64,000 bases of DNA from Dromaius novaehollandiae (GCF_036370855.1 NC_088101.1:317501-381500); one strand, 5' to 3'; shown: positions 1 to 11,348, counted from the stretch's first letter. A program made the numbers and translations. The notes: a model not told the origin generated them from the sequence alone.

Positions 1-380
1 TGTGCCTAAAAGCCCTCAGAGGAATCTTCAACCCCCTTCTGCTCGCCCTGAAGTGAGCACCCAAGTGTCTGGCAGCAGAGGCCAGGGCAGACAGCCATGG
101 AGCAGGGCTGGGAGCCCCAGCCCCGGGAGCCTGGGCAGCACCGGGCACCCCAGGGTGACGGCGACTGTGGCCAGCAGTGTCACCCCACTATGCTGGCCAG
201 CCCCGTGCTGGGAAAGGCTGACCCTGCTGAGAGCCGGCAAGGGCCTCATCTCCCAGACCCACTGGTAGGGCTGAGTTATTGCTTGCCCCTTTTTAACCTT
301 TCCACACAGTTTTTCATTACACTCTTCTGTAACAAAGGGTCCTGGCAGAAGAAAACACCCAATACACAGCCTCCGAGCCC

Positions 381-424
381 TTTTTATAGCCTCTGCATCC
401 CCCCCACCCCGCCCCGGCCCCGGG
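381..424 (-). promoter_or_regulatory. Predicted GC-box/TATA core promoter, unit 1
   Basis: On the minus strand a GC-rich block containing ggggccggggcgggg (401-424) is followed about 15 bases on by tataaaaaggg (TATA at 381-388). That is the order and spacing of an RNA polymerase II core promoter, with initiation expected near 350-360 reading leftward. The first ATG downstream opens a 13-codon upstream frame. The next opens a 73-codon frame (249 down to 28) with a leucine-rich, signal-like stretch. I cannot tell whether the latter is translated or is leader. The gene driven by this copy lies left of the window. Confidence 0.5.
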
Positions 425-1728
425 CTCTTTCACCTTCCCTTTTCTGCCATCCTCTAACACAGCTCAGATGCACAGACGCTCCAGCTGAGCAAGCTGCCAG
501 AGTCACTCCAGCTCCCAGAGAAGGCTTGAAAGCCAAAGGCTGTAATTAAGGGCCACTTTATCAAGCACATTTGAGCTAATGGCTTTTTCCTGCCTACGTC
601 CCTTCTCCCACATCACCTGCCAAGGTGCCAAACTCTGAGCTCCCTTGGAAGGCTTGTATGAGGCAAACATTCATCCCTTGTTTCCTCCAGCTAATGAATC
701 CTGACCCCAGTCCCACCAGGAGTGGTAGTAGATGCCCTCCAGCTGCTCTTTGCTTTAGCCCCTCCAGGGGGTCTTTGCAGGGCTGGACCTTTCTGCTTCC
801 AGAAGTGGTGGGGGGTGGGGTGGAAGAGGCTTTAAATAGCTCCAAGATCTTCCAAATAGTCCTGTGCCTCTGCTGGGGTCCTTACGTGGCTGCAGCTGTC
901 AGTCCCTGTCATCTTGGTGCCCTCCCGCCACCTCCCCCCACTGAGGTGCCCTGGCAAGGGGGGAATCCCTCCCAGTCATGGTCCCGACCCTGCTCAGCCT
1001 CTGTCCCCTCAGCCCAGCAGGACTCGCTTTTAATCTCCCCATCCCTACTAGTTTTTCCCTCTTCCAGCAGGATCTGATGGGGGTGTAGGTCAGTTCTGAG
1101 TCCTCCTGCCTCCTCTAGTCTATCTGCTCCTTCCTGGTTTGGGGAGAAAACCTCCTCTTTGGGGATTTGCTGTGATTTTAGCAACTTTATGGCTAGGCCT
1201 GTCCCCAAGGGAGGTGCAAGGCAGTAGTAGGAGAAGGGCCAGGATTCATATTGGCTGAGAGCTGGATTCTTGGCATGCCTGGTGAAAACACACCCAGATT
1301 TCTCACCTTAAGTGATGGCAAAGGAGCTTTCCTTCCAGTGAATTTTCCACAAAAGATGTGCTCCCATTCTCTTTCACAGGAGTAATGTGGACAAAAAGGT
1401 GTCCCAGCCCTATAAACTGCTTTAGTACAGAAGGCTGTGTACCCTTAAGTGTGCCTACAGTATCCCTTCCTGCCATTCACACTCCATAAGGTCTATGTAT
1501 CCAAGCTTCCTCTGTGCTCAGTGGAGGAAAAAGCTATCAGCCTATCAGCAAATTATAGGTCATCTCCTCCTACGATAATGAGCTAAGTCATGCCATCCAG
1601 TTGGCCTTCTAGAGGTGTACACCTTTTAACCGTAAAGGAAGTGCAGGCAAGGAGTTTTGATCCTGGCATCTAAGTTTTAGGTGGCTAAAGTTAGAGGAGA
1701 TGAGTCCTTCACCTGACTGGGAGAAATC

Positions 1729-3008
1729 ATGAATTGCAGTACCTACACAGTTGCTTGGGCTCCAGAGGAGGCCAGGGACTGGGAGATATGTTCTTATTCT
1801 TCAGCGCAGCTGGATCTGGTAGTTCAAGGAATGACTGCATGCTCTAGGACTGTAGTGGCAATGGCTACAATGATTCAGAAGGTGAGGAACAGTGTTTCAG
1901 GACACCCTTTAACTGTAATGGTGCCTCATGCAGTGAAAATTGTCCTGACCCAGCAGGGTCACTCATTAGGTACCCACTAATGGTTGCATTGGTCTGAGTT
2001 AGTTTTCTGCGCTGAACCAAATGTGGTTTTAGAACAGTGTGATATGCTAAACCCAGCTACTTTGCTACCAGAAAGACTGCAACCCAAAGAAAAAGTAATT
2101 CACAGTTGTCTGGAAGTGACAGACTTGAGGCCAGCCATTCCACCTACTCTGAAAGAAGAGCCCCTGCGCAATCTGGATTTACTCTTGTTCTGTGATAGAT
2201 CATCATCCTATGAAAAGGGTCAAAGGGTTGCAGGGTATGCGGTAGCTATGCAACATATAGGACTGGAAGCTGGATCCCCTCGAGGACAATTTGGGGCTCA
2301 GGCAGCAGAATTGATAGCCTTAAGCCGAGCATGTATTATAGCCACAAATAAGACTGCTAATATCGATATGGACTCCAAATAGGCTTTGGGACTGGTATTT
2401 GGAACGGGAATAGTTTGGAAAGAGAGAGGCTTCTCAACGGCAGTAAGACACCAAATAGCCCACTGACATCAGATTTTAGAGGAAGTGAACTATCTGAAGG
2501 GAGGCTGTGAAGAGGATGAGGCCAGACTCTTCTCAGTGGTGCCCAGGGGCAGGATGAGAGGCAGTGGGCACAAACAGAAACACAGGAAGTTCCGCCTGAA
2601 CATCAGGAAAAAATTCTTTACTGAACGGGTGATTGAGCCTTCAAAGAGGCCGTCCAGAGAGGTTGTGGTGTCTCCATCCTTGAGGTACTCAGAAGCCATC
2701 TAGACAACATCCTGGGCAATGTGCTCTCGGTGACCCTGCTGAAGCAGGGAGGTTGGACTAGAAGCTTTCCAGAGGTTTCTTCCAACCTCAACTGTTCTTG
2801 GATTCTGTGATGGCCCTGGCGGGTGCTTTGTCTTCTGGTGGTGCTTGCTTGTCTTCCGGGGCTATAGGCAAGGGCCTTGTGCAGGTTACAAAGCTTGTTC
2901 CCGCTATCAATTCCTGGAGTTGTGATCTTTGTCAAAAAAAGCATCCCTTGGGGCTGCAGGCCTGCTGTTTTGGTAGCAGTGGGAGGCTTAGTTCCCATCA
3001 GTGTTAGT
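1729..3008 (+). pseudogene. Endogenous retrovirus pol remnant (connection, RNase H, start of integrase), unit 1
   Basis: Two open segments (1729-1980, 1984-2382) separated by one stop read like the connection and RNase H parts of a gammaretrovirus-like (class I) pol. Visible RNase H features are an Asp in LLLFCDRSS, a Glu in AQAAELIAL and an Asp in NIDMDSK, three of the four expected acidic residues. A stop follows immediately where the frame should continue. After the CR1 insertion (2492-2812) the frame resumes with SCDLCQKKHPLG, the CxxC end of an integrase zinc-binding domain, and stops near 3007. gag, protease, env, the RT active site and LTRs are absent. It is a dead fragment, older than the array. 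Confidence 0.75.
2492..2812 (+). mobile_element. CR1 LINE 3' end inserted in the pol remnant, unit 1
   Basis: The plus-strand reading KFRLNIRKKFFTERV followed by REVVVSPSL is the conserved C-terminal end of CR1 ORF2. The 3' end shows the usual CR1 tail pattern (ccaacctcaactgttcttggattctgtga). It is 5'-truncated to about 320 bp. Pol sequence resumes on the far side, so the CR1 inserted after the retrovirus. No target duplication is clear, which is usual for CR1. Confidence 0.85.
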
Positions 3009-3468
3009 GGACTTAGAGAAGGGCTGTTCCTCTCCCAGCACAGCACTCCTTACCAGACTGCTCCCCAGAACAAACCTTGTGGGAGCCCATTTGTGCTGAA
3101 TAGGAGCAGGAGCAGCAGCTGGGGCTGCCCAGGAAGGGCTGGGGCTCAACGGCTGCCCCATCTGCTTTGCCGACTCTTACGGCACACATGATGCTCCAGC
3201 CCTTTGCAGCATGCTGTCTCTTTGGGTGCCCTCCTGGCATCTACCGGGACTTTACACGCTGCATCTAGGCTCTCCTGCCTGTGCTCCCAGTGCATGCTGG
3301 GCTATGGGGCTGGGAACACCCATGGCCAAGCTCAGGACTGGCAGGAGCTGCCCCTCCAATGTTCCTCTCCCCCAGGGCTGCCTGCAGGAGACTTTCTCAG
3401 CAGTGGTGGGGAAGGGGTGCCGGGTGGCCCCCAAGCTCAGTGGGCCTTGGCTCACCTTCTTGCTGTGG

Positions 3469-6400
3469 TCACATGAACGTTGGCAGCGTGGTGATCTCCA
3501 GGTGGATGTGGGCCAGGTCAGGGAGCACCTGCTCCTGTGGACACACATGCTGCATCAGTTTTGGGGCCAAGAGCAATCCCCCTGTGTGCCTCCAAGGCCA
3601 CAGTCACTGCTGTGCTGGCCTGCAGCATGGCTGCAGCACCCGGCACTGGGGGGCATGGTTAGGCTACAGCACAGCATGGCCCCAGGAAATAGGGCATGCC
3701 AGCACCAGGCCTCTTTTGCACCTCAACTGCGACAGCATGGGGACAAGCCCTGCCTTGGTTGTGGGTGCCGGGCAGGATCCCCTCATCACCCCTTGCTGCA
3801 AAGCCTGCTTGTGCCCTGCCCACAAATGGCATGGGGGTCCGCTGAGCGAGCTCAGGGAAAGGGCAGGAGAGATCGGGACCCTGGCAGAGCCCATGGGTGC
3901 CCAATGGCTGCCACACACAGGCTCTCACCTCCTCCTCTTCCTTGGCCTGATAGTGGCCTCGCATGCTCCTCATTTTTAGCCCTGCTCGAGGACGGCAGTC
4001 CTTGGCCCCACCAGGAGTCCAGGGCAGGGAGGTTGCAAAGCTCTGCAAGGACCAAAGGCATTAGTGGGGTCAGCGTGGGGCAATGTGGGGGGGAGGAGGG
4101 GTGGAGGGAAGGACAAGGGGTTGCTGGGGCTGATGAAGAGCAGGAAAGATGATCTCTTGCCAGGTGTGGGCTGCAGGTGTGCTGGATGTCAGCTGTGGGC
4201 TGTGATTAATACCTGTCCACCGGAGCAGGAGCCGAGCCTCGCCCTGCACTCCCTGGGAGCCCAGGCCCTACAACCAGTGGCAGAAGCCCAGAAAAACCTG
4301 CCCTGCCCATGGCTTGGGTTGTGTGTTTGGTGATACCTGGGCACTGATTCCGCCGCTTGCTTGGGCCTGCTCTGGGTCAGTGTCTGGCTTAGCCCCCCTG
4401 GCCCTCTTTGGAGCCTGAAAAAGAGAAGCAGGCTTAGTTGTGGCATCAGCACAGGTGGCCCTGCTGCCTGGTGGCTCCCATTCCCCCCTGACAGAAATCC
4501 CACTCCCCAGGGTACATGGCACTTGGTCCCCTGCAGATCCCTGGCCCCAGCCCTCACCAGCACGGGGAGCTCATGTGCTGCAGGCGATGCCTGTCGCCGC
4601 TTTGCGGGGAGCCTCCGTGGGGTCTCGCTGGCCACGTTTGTGGGTTTCTTCTCCATGACCTGCTAAACCAGGTAGGGGGGATCATTAAGGAGCCTTGTCT
4701 GGGCAGCAAGAGGAAGGTGTGGGTACATGCCTGCCAGCACTGTGGGGGTGGGACAAGCCCAGCAGACAGGATGGTCATCCCAGGCACATGGATCCTACTG
4801 GGAGTCTGGGCCAGGACATGGGCTCCCAGCATGGCTACCTCCTGCAGCGGCCACAGGATGCTCAGCTCGCTTGGCTGAGCGAGGACTGGGGATAGAGCAG
4901 CAGGAAACCTCTGCTTCCTGCGTGCACTTAGGCACTTGGGTGTGTGCAGCAGGGATTGCCCCTGGCCACTTCAGGACACCCAGCACAACAGGGCCCCACA
5001 GCAAATGCACCCTGCCCACCTCACTCTGGGAAAGGGCCCAGCCCCGTACTGGGTAGTGCCTGCACACTGTCACTGCTGACAGCGAGCCCTTCCCCAGCTG
5101 TGTCTCTTTTGGCCGCTCATTTGGAAAACCTCTGCTAAGCAGCCTGTCTACAGGGACATGGCCAAGCTCTGCACCACAAGGACAAGAGCACAGGGCTGAA
5201 GCCATAGGAGGGCTGTGAGTGGCACTTACACTCTTCAGACTGGCTTTGTAGACTGGCAGCAGCATCTTGTGCATCTTCAGAGTCTGAGAAAGGACAAAAT
5301 GGTCAGTGTGGTGGGTCACAAGCAGCTCTTCGGAGCTAGGTGCTGGGCTCCTAGGAGCTAGGCACCGATCCCATCCCAAGGGAATAACCCCAAGGCAGTA
5401 AAAGCCCAAGGGATTACCCCCAAGATCCCAAAGTCTGTGAGGGCTCACTGCTAGGTGCTCCTGCTCCCTCCCTGCTTGTCCCCCTGCGTTGGGCTTGGCT
5501 GCTGCACCCTTTCCCAGTACCCTCCATGCAGCATTGCCTGCCCGCCTGATGGAGAAGGGGTACCCGCTTCACCTCCGCTGAGCTCGAAAGCTGCTCCAGG
5601 CACTGGTGGATGTGGCGAGTCCCGTAGCTCAAGTTGCTCGAACCCAGGGTCTTTGCTGGTCTGACCTCTATGGGGAGCTGCAGGGGAGGGCAGGCACCTG
5701 GCTCAGGGCTCCAGGCGCCCCCAGCATGGCCTGGGGCTCCTGGCAGGGCTGGCGCAGTCACTGGCCCAGGGCGCACGCTCTCAGTGCAGCAGGTCCGAGC
5801 AGGAGTCAGAGTTTTACCCCAAGCAACTCCATCTAGCCCACCCCTTAGCTCTGGCCCTAAAACACCCCAGCCTAGACCACCCTTTCCTCCTGCCCTAAAA
5901 CACCCCAAGCTAGCACACCCTTAGGGAGCCCAGCTAGCAGGGAGCCCAGAGCCACCAGAACCCCCCCCCCCCCAACGTCTGCAGCACCCAGCACTGCAGC
6001 TCCCACCCCACACTGATTGTCCCTGACTCCCCCGCCCCGCCCCGCCCCGGAGGGCTGCAGGGCCCCCAGTGCTGCCCATCCCTCCCACTCCCCAAGTCCT
6101 TCCTTGGCACAGTGGGGACACGAGGATGAGGCACTTGGCCCCTGCCCACTCCTCTTACGCAGACAGGACGTGGCGGCATGTTGGGGAGCAACGGTGTGCT
6201 GTCCCCCAGGTATCCCCACGGGGCTCTCGTTCTGGGGGCCTTCGGTGCCCAGCTGCTCATCGTGAGGGACTGCAATGACACATGGTCCATGGCCTTCAGC
6301 AAAGGGGGAGGGTGGCTCCCTCCAAGCAGGCCACTGCTCCCGCTCCCAGGCCCACTCCAACCACAGCTCAGCAGTACAACCCACGTGCCACAAGCGCTTG

Positions 6401-7687
6401 CGCAGAGCGAGGTCTTTCTGGCCATGACGGTGCCAGGGTGAGCTTCTTTCCCCAGCCACTTTTTGTGCTCTTACTCCCCCGGCAGTCCCATCCTCTCCCA
6501 TACCACGGCAGTACGGCTTCATCCTCCCTGGGCACAACCCGGGGAGCCCTGCTCTGGTGCTGCACTTTGAGCGGCACCTTCAGCTCAAGCCCTGCTGCTT
6601 GGAGATCCTCAAGCGGGACTCTCCTCTGACCCGGCCCCCAAGCTGCCTGAGGGCCAGTGCTGTGTGCCACCAAGGCACACTGAGACTGGCAGGTGCTATG
6701 GGGACAAGGAGGGAGAAAGAAGGATACACAAGAGCTTTTTCCCCTACAGCACAGGGAACGCGCATGTCCAGGGGCCGTTGCTGCCGCATGCCCAAAACCT
6801 TCTGTGTTTGCCGTCGTCTGTCACGGGGAACTCGAGCGGATGCCTGCAGGAAACCCAGCAAGCCAGCATCAGTGGTGGGAGTGCTGAGGGAGTCCCACAG
6901 CCCAAACTAGGCTGGCACTCACTGAGGCAGAGATGACCTGCTCCGGGAAGGAGCCACCCAGCTTCCTCCACTGGGGAGCAGGGCTCGGCCTGAGGCTGGG
7001 GCGCTGCCTGTGCTGACCGCATGTGGTTCCTGCAAGATGCAATGGGGCTGCCGTCACCCCGGCTGCCACAGCTGGCATCTCCCAGCAAGGGTTGTCCTTC
7101 CGGGAGGAGTGCTGCTGTGCTTCAGACTCCAAAATGGGCCCATGTCCCCAAGGACCATGCCGGGGTCGGACCCTACCTCCTGTGCCAGGCACCTGGAGGC
7201 TTCTGGCTGGACTCAGCCGCACACGTGTGGCCTTTGTTTTTCCTCCTCTGGGTTGCTGCAAGATGGACACCCCGGCCTTCAGCTGGCCCACACACAGCTG
7301 CCAGGAGTCCAGCAGCATAGTCCCCAGGAGAGTGAGAAAATGGGTGAGGATGCCCTGTGGGGAGAGGGGACAGAGCACAGCTGAGCTCTCCATGCTGAGC
7401 CAGGAGCACCCAGCATGGGGCAGCTCTTGTCGCCACACACAGCAGCTGAGGGACTGCTTTGGTCCCTGCCTGCTGCCACTCGCCAGGGCCCAGCAGGGCT
7501 GGGGAGGGCTGATCCCCATCCATCTTGCCACAGGCACCCTGTCCTGGCCCTGGTGCCTCTCCTGCCTCCCGTCCCACTGCCCCCCCCGGCACCTCCTACC
7601 AGACGCTGCTGTGGCACCTTCCTCTGAACCCAGCCTCGTCTCCCCATGGCTGGGGCCAAGAGAGTGCTGGGAAACCTGCGCATGCTC
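3469..7687 (-). CDS. Predicted spliced gene of unknown function, copy 1 (about 274 aa)
   Basis: I do not recognise the product. Reading the minus strand, ag/gt-bounded open segments join in one frame: 7687-7600 (GAGC then ATG at 7683, 28 codons, donor gtagga), 7354-7193 (54 codons, weak donor gtgcct), 6970-6923 (16), 6843-6748 (32), 5677-5573 (35), 5283-5230 (18), 4659-4558 (34), 4267-4213 (55 nt), 3981-3929 (53 nt) and 3534-3469 (21 codons plus TGA). Nearly all junctions are phase 0. The one phase-1 donor (4213) is matched by the only exon that needs two bases to complete a codon (3981). Recognisable pieces are a hydrophobic stretch HFLTLLGTMLL, a basic segment VPRDRRRQTQK, a helical-looking part with HIHQCLEQL and KMHKMLLPVYKASLK, and an acidic KEEEE before the C-terminus LEITTLPTFM. 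Further exons between 6748 and 5677 and the 5' untranslated exon are unresolved. I saw no clear poly(A) signal. Confidence 0.42.
5821..5926. repeat. Short imperfect minisatellite, unit 1
   Basis: The motif ccctaaaacaccccagcctag recurs as ccctaaaacaccccaagctag about 40 bp later, with a third degenerate part (tagcccaccccttagctctgg) upstream. It is present in every unit and lies in the intron between exons 4 and 5 of the predicted gene. It may be a local slippage product. Confidence 0.6.
5961..6050. repeat. Poly-C tract and CCCCG repeats, unit 1
   Basis: There is a run of 13 C at 5961-5973 and a CCCCG tandem at 6029-6050. The run is 13 C in unit 2 and 14 C in unit 5, and it is a longer run interrupted by one G in units 3 and 4. 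Transcription on the minus strand would give G-runs in the RNA, able in principle to form quadruplexes. Confidence 0.85.
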
Positions 7688-8006
7688 CTGCAGGAAAACC
7701 AGGAGCCCTCGTGCTGCCCCAAGCAGTGCACGGGAACTGAGCCTGAGGCCCCGGCACAGTCACGTTGCCAGGGCAAGAACTGCTCCACTGTGATGCAAGC
7801 AGGGTCATGCCAAGCCCAGGAGCTGTGGGGCACCTGGCAAGAGTGGACAGGGGCTCGCAGCACTGGCCCAGCCTTGAAACCATCCCAGCTCACTGACTTT
7901 CTGCTGGCACTTTCACTGTTCAGGCTGTGCTACCGACAAAATACTCCTATCCATCCCCCCGCCCCGTCCTGAGGAGCTGGGAAAGGAAAGAGGGAAACAG
8001 CCGAGA

Positions 8007-9690
8007 TCGCAGAATCACGGAATCCTTGAGGTTGGAAGGGAGGTCTGGAGATCTTCTGGTCCAACTCCCCTGCTTCAGCAGGGTCACCGAGAGCGCGTTG
8101 CCCAGGGCGCTGTCCAGATGGCTTCTGAATATCTCCAAAGGATGGAGACGCCACAACCTCTCTGGGCAACCTCTTTGAGCGCTCAGTCACCCTTTCAATA
8201 AAGAAGTTTTTTCCTGCTGTTCAGGCAGAACTTCCTGTGTTTCCATTTGTGCCCTTTGCCTCTCATCACTGGGCACTGCTGAGAAGAGTCTGGCCTCATC
8301 CTCTTCACAGCCTCCCTGCAGATAGTTCAATGCCTTGATGATTTCCCGCTTCAGTCTTCCCTCCTCCAGGCTGAACAGCCTCAGCTCGCTCAGCCTTTCC
8401 TCCTATGGGAGATGGTCCAGGCCCTTAAACATCTTAGCAGCCCTTCGCTGCACTCGCTCCAGTAGCTCCATAGCTCTCTTCTACGGGGAAGGCCAGAACT
8501 GGACACAGCGCTCCAGCTGTGGCCTCACCAGGGCTGAGTAGAGGGCGAGGATCACCTCCCTCATCCTACTGACAATGCTCTTTCTAAAGCAGCCCAGGAT
8601 ACCATTGGCCTTCTTGGCCACAAGGGCACACTGCTGCCTCATGGTCAACTTGTTGTCTCCCAGGACTCCCAGGCCCTCCTCTGCAGAGCTGCTTTCCAGC
8701 AGCTCTGCCCCGACCCTGCCCTGCTACATGGGGGTTATTCCTTCCTAGGTGCTCAACTCTCCGCTTCCTGTTACTGATCTTCATGAGGTTCCTCCCTGCC
8801 CGTCTCTCCAGCCTATTGAGGTCCCTCTGAACAGCAGCACAGCCCTCCGCCGTATCAGCCACTCCTCCTCATTTTGCATCATCGGCAAACTTGCAGAGGG
8901 TGCGCTCTGTCCCTTCAGCTCCATCACTGATGAAGAAGCTGGACAAGATTGGAGCCACTCTTGACCCCTGGGCTACACAGCTAGCTACAGGCCTCTAACT
9001 AGACTTTGCACCACTGATCACAGAGCCCTCTGAGCTCTGTCATTCAGCCAGTTCTCAGTCCAGAGCACTCTCCACTCATCAGGGTTACACTTACTGAGCC
9101 CGCCTCTGAGGATGTTATGGGAGACAGTGTCAAAAGCCTTCCTGAAGTCAACGGAGACAACAGCCACTGCTCTCCCCTCAGCTACCCAGCGAGTTATTCC
9201 ACTCGAGAAGACTCCCAGGCTGCTTAAGCCATTTTTTGAATCCCTCTTTAGGAATCCATGTTGACTACTCCTGATCACCTTCTTGTCCTTCATCTGCTTG
9301 GAAATGGTGTTCAGCATGAGCTGCTCCATCACCTTTCCAGGCATGGAAGTGAGGCTGACTGGCCTTGAGTTCCCTGGGTCCACCTTCTTGCCCTTTTGCA
9401 AGACTGGAGTGACAGCTGCTTTCTTCCCTTCTTCAGGCACCTTTCCTGCTCACCAACGACCTTTTCAAGATGATTGAGAGTAGCCTAAGCAAAGATCTCT
9501 CCGCCAGCTCCCTCAGCGTTCTTGGGTGCGTCCCGTCAGAGCCCATGGACTTGTGGATGTCAAGTTTGCTTAAGTGATTCCTACCCTGATCCTCCTTGAC
9601 CAAGGGAAAGTCTTCCTTTCTCCAGGCTTTCTCCCAGCTCTCTAGAGCCTGTCCTTCCTGAGATGGAGGCTCACAGGAGATCTTGCTCAC
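8007..9690 (-). mobile_element. Antisense CR1 LINE with decayed reverse transcriptase, unit 1
   Basis: On the minus strand the sequence reads 5' to 3' through CR1 ORF2: HKSMGSDGTHPR, then PGNSRPVSLTSMPGKVMEQL, then VDFRKAFDTVSHN, then NWLNDRAQRAL. The catalytic FADD box is at 8889-8878, followed at once by a stop. The segment TAEGCAAVQRDLNRLE follows. The 3' tail ends at about 8007 in the CR1 octamer pattern (agaatcacggaatcc on the plus strand). It is 5'-truncated and has several stops and frameshifts, so it is inactive. It lies between the promoter and the coding exons of the predicted gene, in the same direction, hence inside the first intron. Confidence 0.9.
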
Positions 9691-9882
9691 CTCCAGGTCC
9701 CTCCATGGCACTTTTGGGTCCCCCACCCCCCAGGATATGCTGGCCACCACTGCTGGGACAGATCTGCTGGGGGGGAGCTGCAGCACATCAGCCCCCTTCC
9801 CGCCTGGCTCTAGTGGCTCACATGAACCAGAGCCTCACACAAAGCCCTGGGCATGGAGGGCCACCCTTCCGCCCCCCCACCC

Positions 9883-9899
9883 CACACACACACACACAC
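9883..9899. repeat. (CA)n microsatellite after a C run, unit 1
   Basis: A C-rich run followed by CA dinucleotides. The homologous tracts near 20851, 31818, 42793 and 53763 differ in both C-run and CA length and account for part of the unit length differences. Confidence 0.9.
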
Positions 9900-10271
9900 C
9901 CAACAAGAGCCTGGCACAGAAGCAGCTGGAGGGGAGCAGGGCACAAAGGCAGAGGGCAGCGCAGGACCAGAGGTGGTTGCTGAGCTTGGCTGAAGGGTGA
10001 CCCCCCCCCGCAACCCCTGCCCTCCTGCCTGCAGCTGCCCCGTCCCCTCCTCCTGCCTGGTGGACCCTGCCTGCCCCAGGGGTGCCCCAGGCTGGCCTCG
10101 CACCACCTTCCCTCCTGGGGGGGTTGCATTGCAGCGTTTCTGCTTGGGTCTGGACTAGTTCCAGTTTCCAACAACCAGCAGCAGAAAGGCCGCAAAGGCT
10201 GGAAGGTGCTGCAGAGGTCTAGGGGGCAGCAGTGGCATTGCTGAGGGAGATCAAAGGTCTTCAGTTACCCC

Positions 10272-10286
10272 CACACACACACACAC
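10272..10286. repeat. Second (CA)n microsatellite, unit 1
   Basis: CA dinucleotides after a short C run. Homologous sites near 21242, 32210, 43183 and 54149 vary in length. Confidence 0.85.
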
Positions 10287-11348
10287 GGTGGTGATTAGAT
10301 GGGAGATCCCTTGCTTGCACAGTGGCTCCTGTGCAAGCTGTGCGCTGAGTGCCTTTCCCTAGAAGGACCTGAGAGAGACCTTGTGCAGTTTCCAATTTCT
10401 TTTCGAAGGCTGCTGTCCAGGGAGAGTTCTGCATTGCTGTCAGAAGAGAGCACTAAGATGAAGGAAGCAACCTGTTTCCAAAGGCCTGAAGGCACGTGAA
10501 GAGCAAAGGGCCGAGTTCCAAGCACTGCCTAAAACTGAAGGGCCTTTTGGGGCACCACAGGAATCTCTGAGTCCTTCTGGTGCCTGCAAGACCAGTGGTT
10601 CCCAGCCCCCACAGTGGAGCAGGGCCATCCTGCAGCTCCAAATGGCTTTTGCCTCTGCCATGAAGGCAGCCCAGAGGTGCCACAGCCACAGGCCTGTCCC
10701 CCAGGAGCAGGGATGCGGGCAGTGGGCCTTTCATCAGCTCAAGCTTCCCTCTTCTTGACCTGCCAAGGGGTGAAGCCCAGGCGGCCTGTGGGGACGGGGT
10801 ACTGCCATCCCTCTGTCCTCCTCAGGAGTGGCAGTGCAGCCACAAAACTGCACTGTGAAGCTCACGGCACTGGGCATGGGCCAGGCTGGGTTCAGGGGTT
10901 GGTGCTGGGGTGCAGACCATGTGATCCACAAGTTCTGCAGGCTCCAGGCCCAAAAGCAACAGCAATTTTGTGCCTAAAAGCCCTCAGAGGAATCTTCAAC
11001 CCCCTTCTGCTCGCCCTGAAGTGAGCACCCAAGTGTCTGGCAGCAGAGGCCAGGGCAGACAGCCATGGAGCAGGGCTGGGAGCCCCAGCCCCGGGAGCCT
11101 GGGCAGCACCGGGCACCCCAGGGTGACGGCGACTGTGGCCAGCAGTGTCACCCCACTATGCTGGCCAGCCCCGTGCTGGGAAAGGCTGACCCTGCTGAGA
11201 GCCGGCAAGGGCCTCATCTCCCAGACCCACCGGTAGGGCTGAGTTATTGCTTGCCCCTTTTTAACCTTTCCACACAGTTTTTCATTACACTCTTCTGTAA
11301 CAAAGGGTCCTGGCAGAAGAAAACACCCAATACACAGCCTCCGAGCCC

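Larger units (their letters stand above)
1..10968. repeat. Tandem macrosatellite unit 1 (complete, 10,968 bp)
   Basis: The sequence from base 1 reappears at 10969, 21936, 32905, 43879 and 54844 in the same orientation. Whole-unit correspondence shows in matching landmarks: the pol fragment, both CR1 pieces and all predicted exons recur at a constant offset of about 10,968. The phase chosen here is arbitrary, because the left end of the array is outside the window. Unit 1 shares marker bases with unit 4, for example T at 3715, G at 5367, T at 10307 and A at 10557. Sequence not listed under other features (about 425-1728, 3009-3468, 7688-8006 and 9691-10968) is GC-rich, with only chance open frames that I cannot support as genes. 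Confidence 0.98.

Noticed and set aside
28..249. A 73-codon minus-strand frame just downstream of the TATA box
   Set aside because: It could be a small secreted peptide, but it has no homologue that I know. I kept it only as part of the leader because nothing shows that it is translated.
3211..4152. A 313-codon plus-strand open frame present in all five units
   Set aside because: It is the longest frame but has low-complexity composition and no domain or promoter, and it lies opposite minus-strand exons with better splice support. Long chance frames are expected in GC-rich DNA, and copying the unit preserves them.
6150..6620. Plus-strand exon-like readings (YGFILPGHNPG and YPHGALVLGAFG)
   Set aside because: They have acceptor-like ends but no matching donors or compatible phases. 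Minus-strand readings in the same area were equally inconclusive.
7023..7793. A 256-codon plus-strand open frame in every unit
   Set aside because: It is antisense to the first four predicted exons, with Cys/Pro/Ser-rich chance-like composition and no motif.
10424..10480. Possible minus-strand exon between ctgacag and aaggtctct near unit position 10440
   Set aside because: Two frames are open and neither connects to the other exons with certainty. It may be part of the 5' leader.
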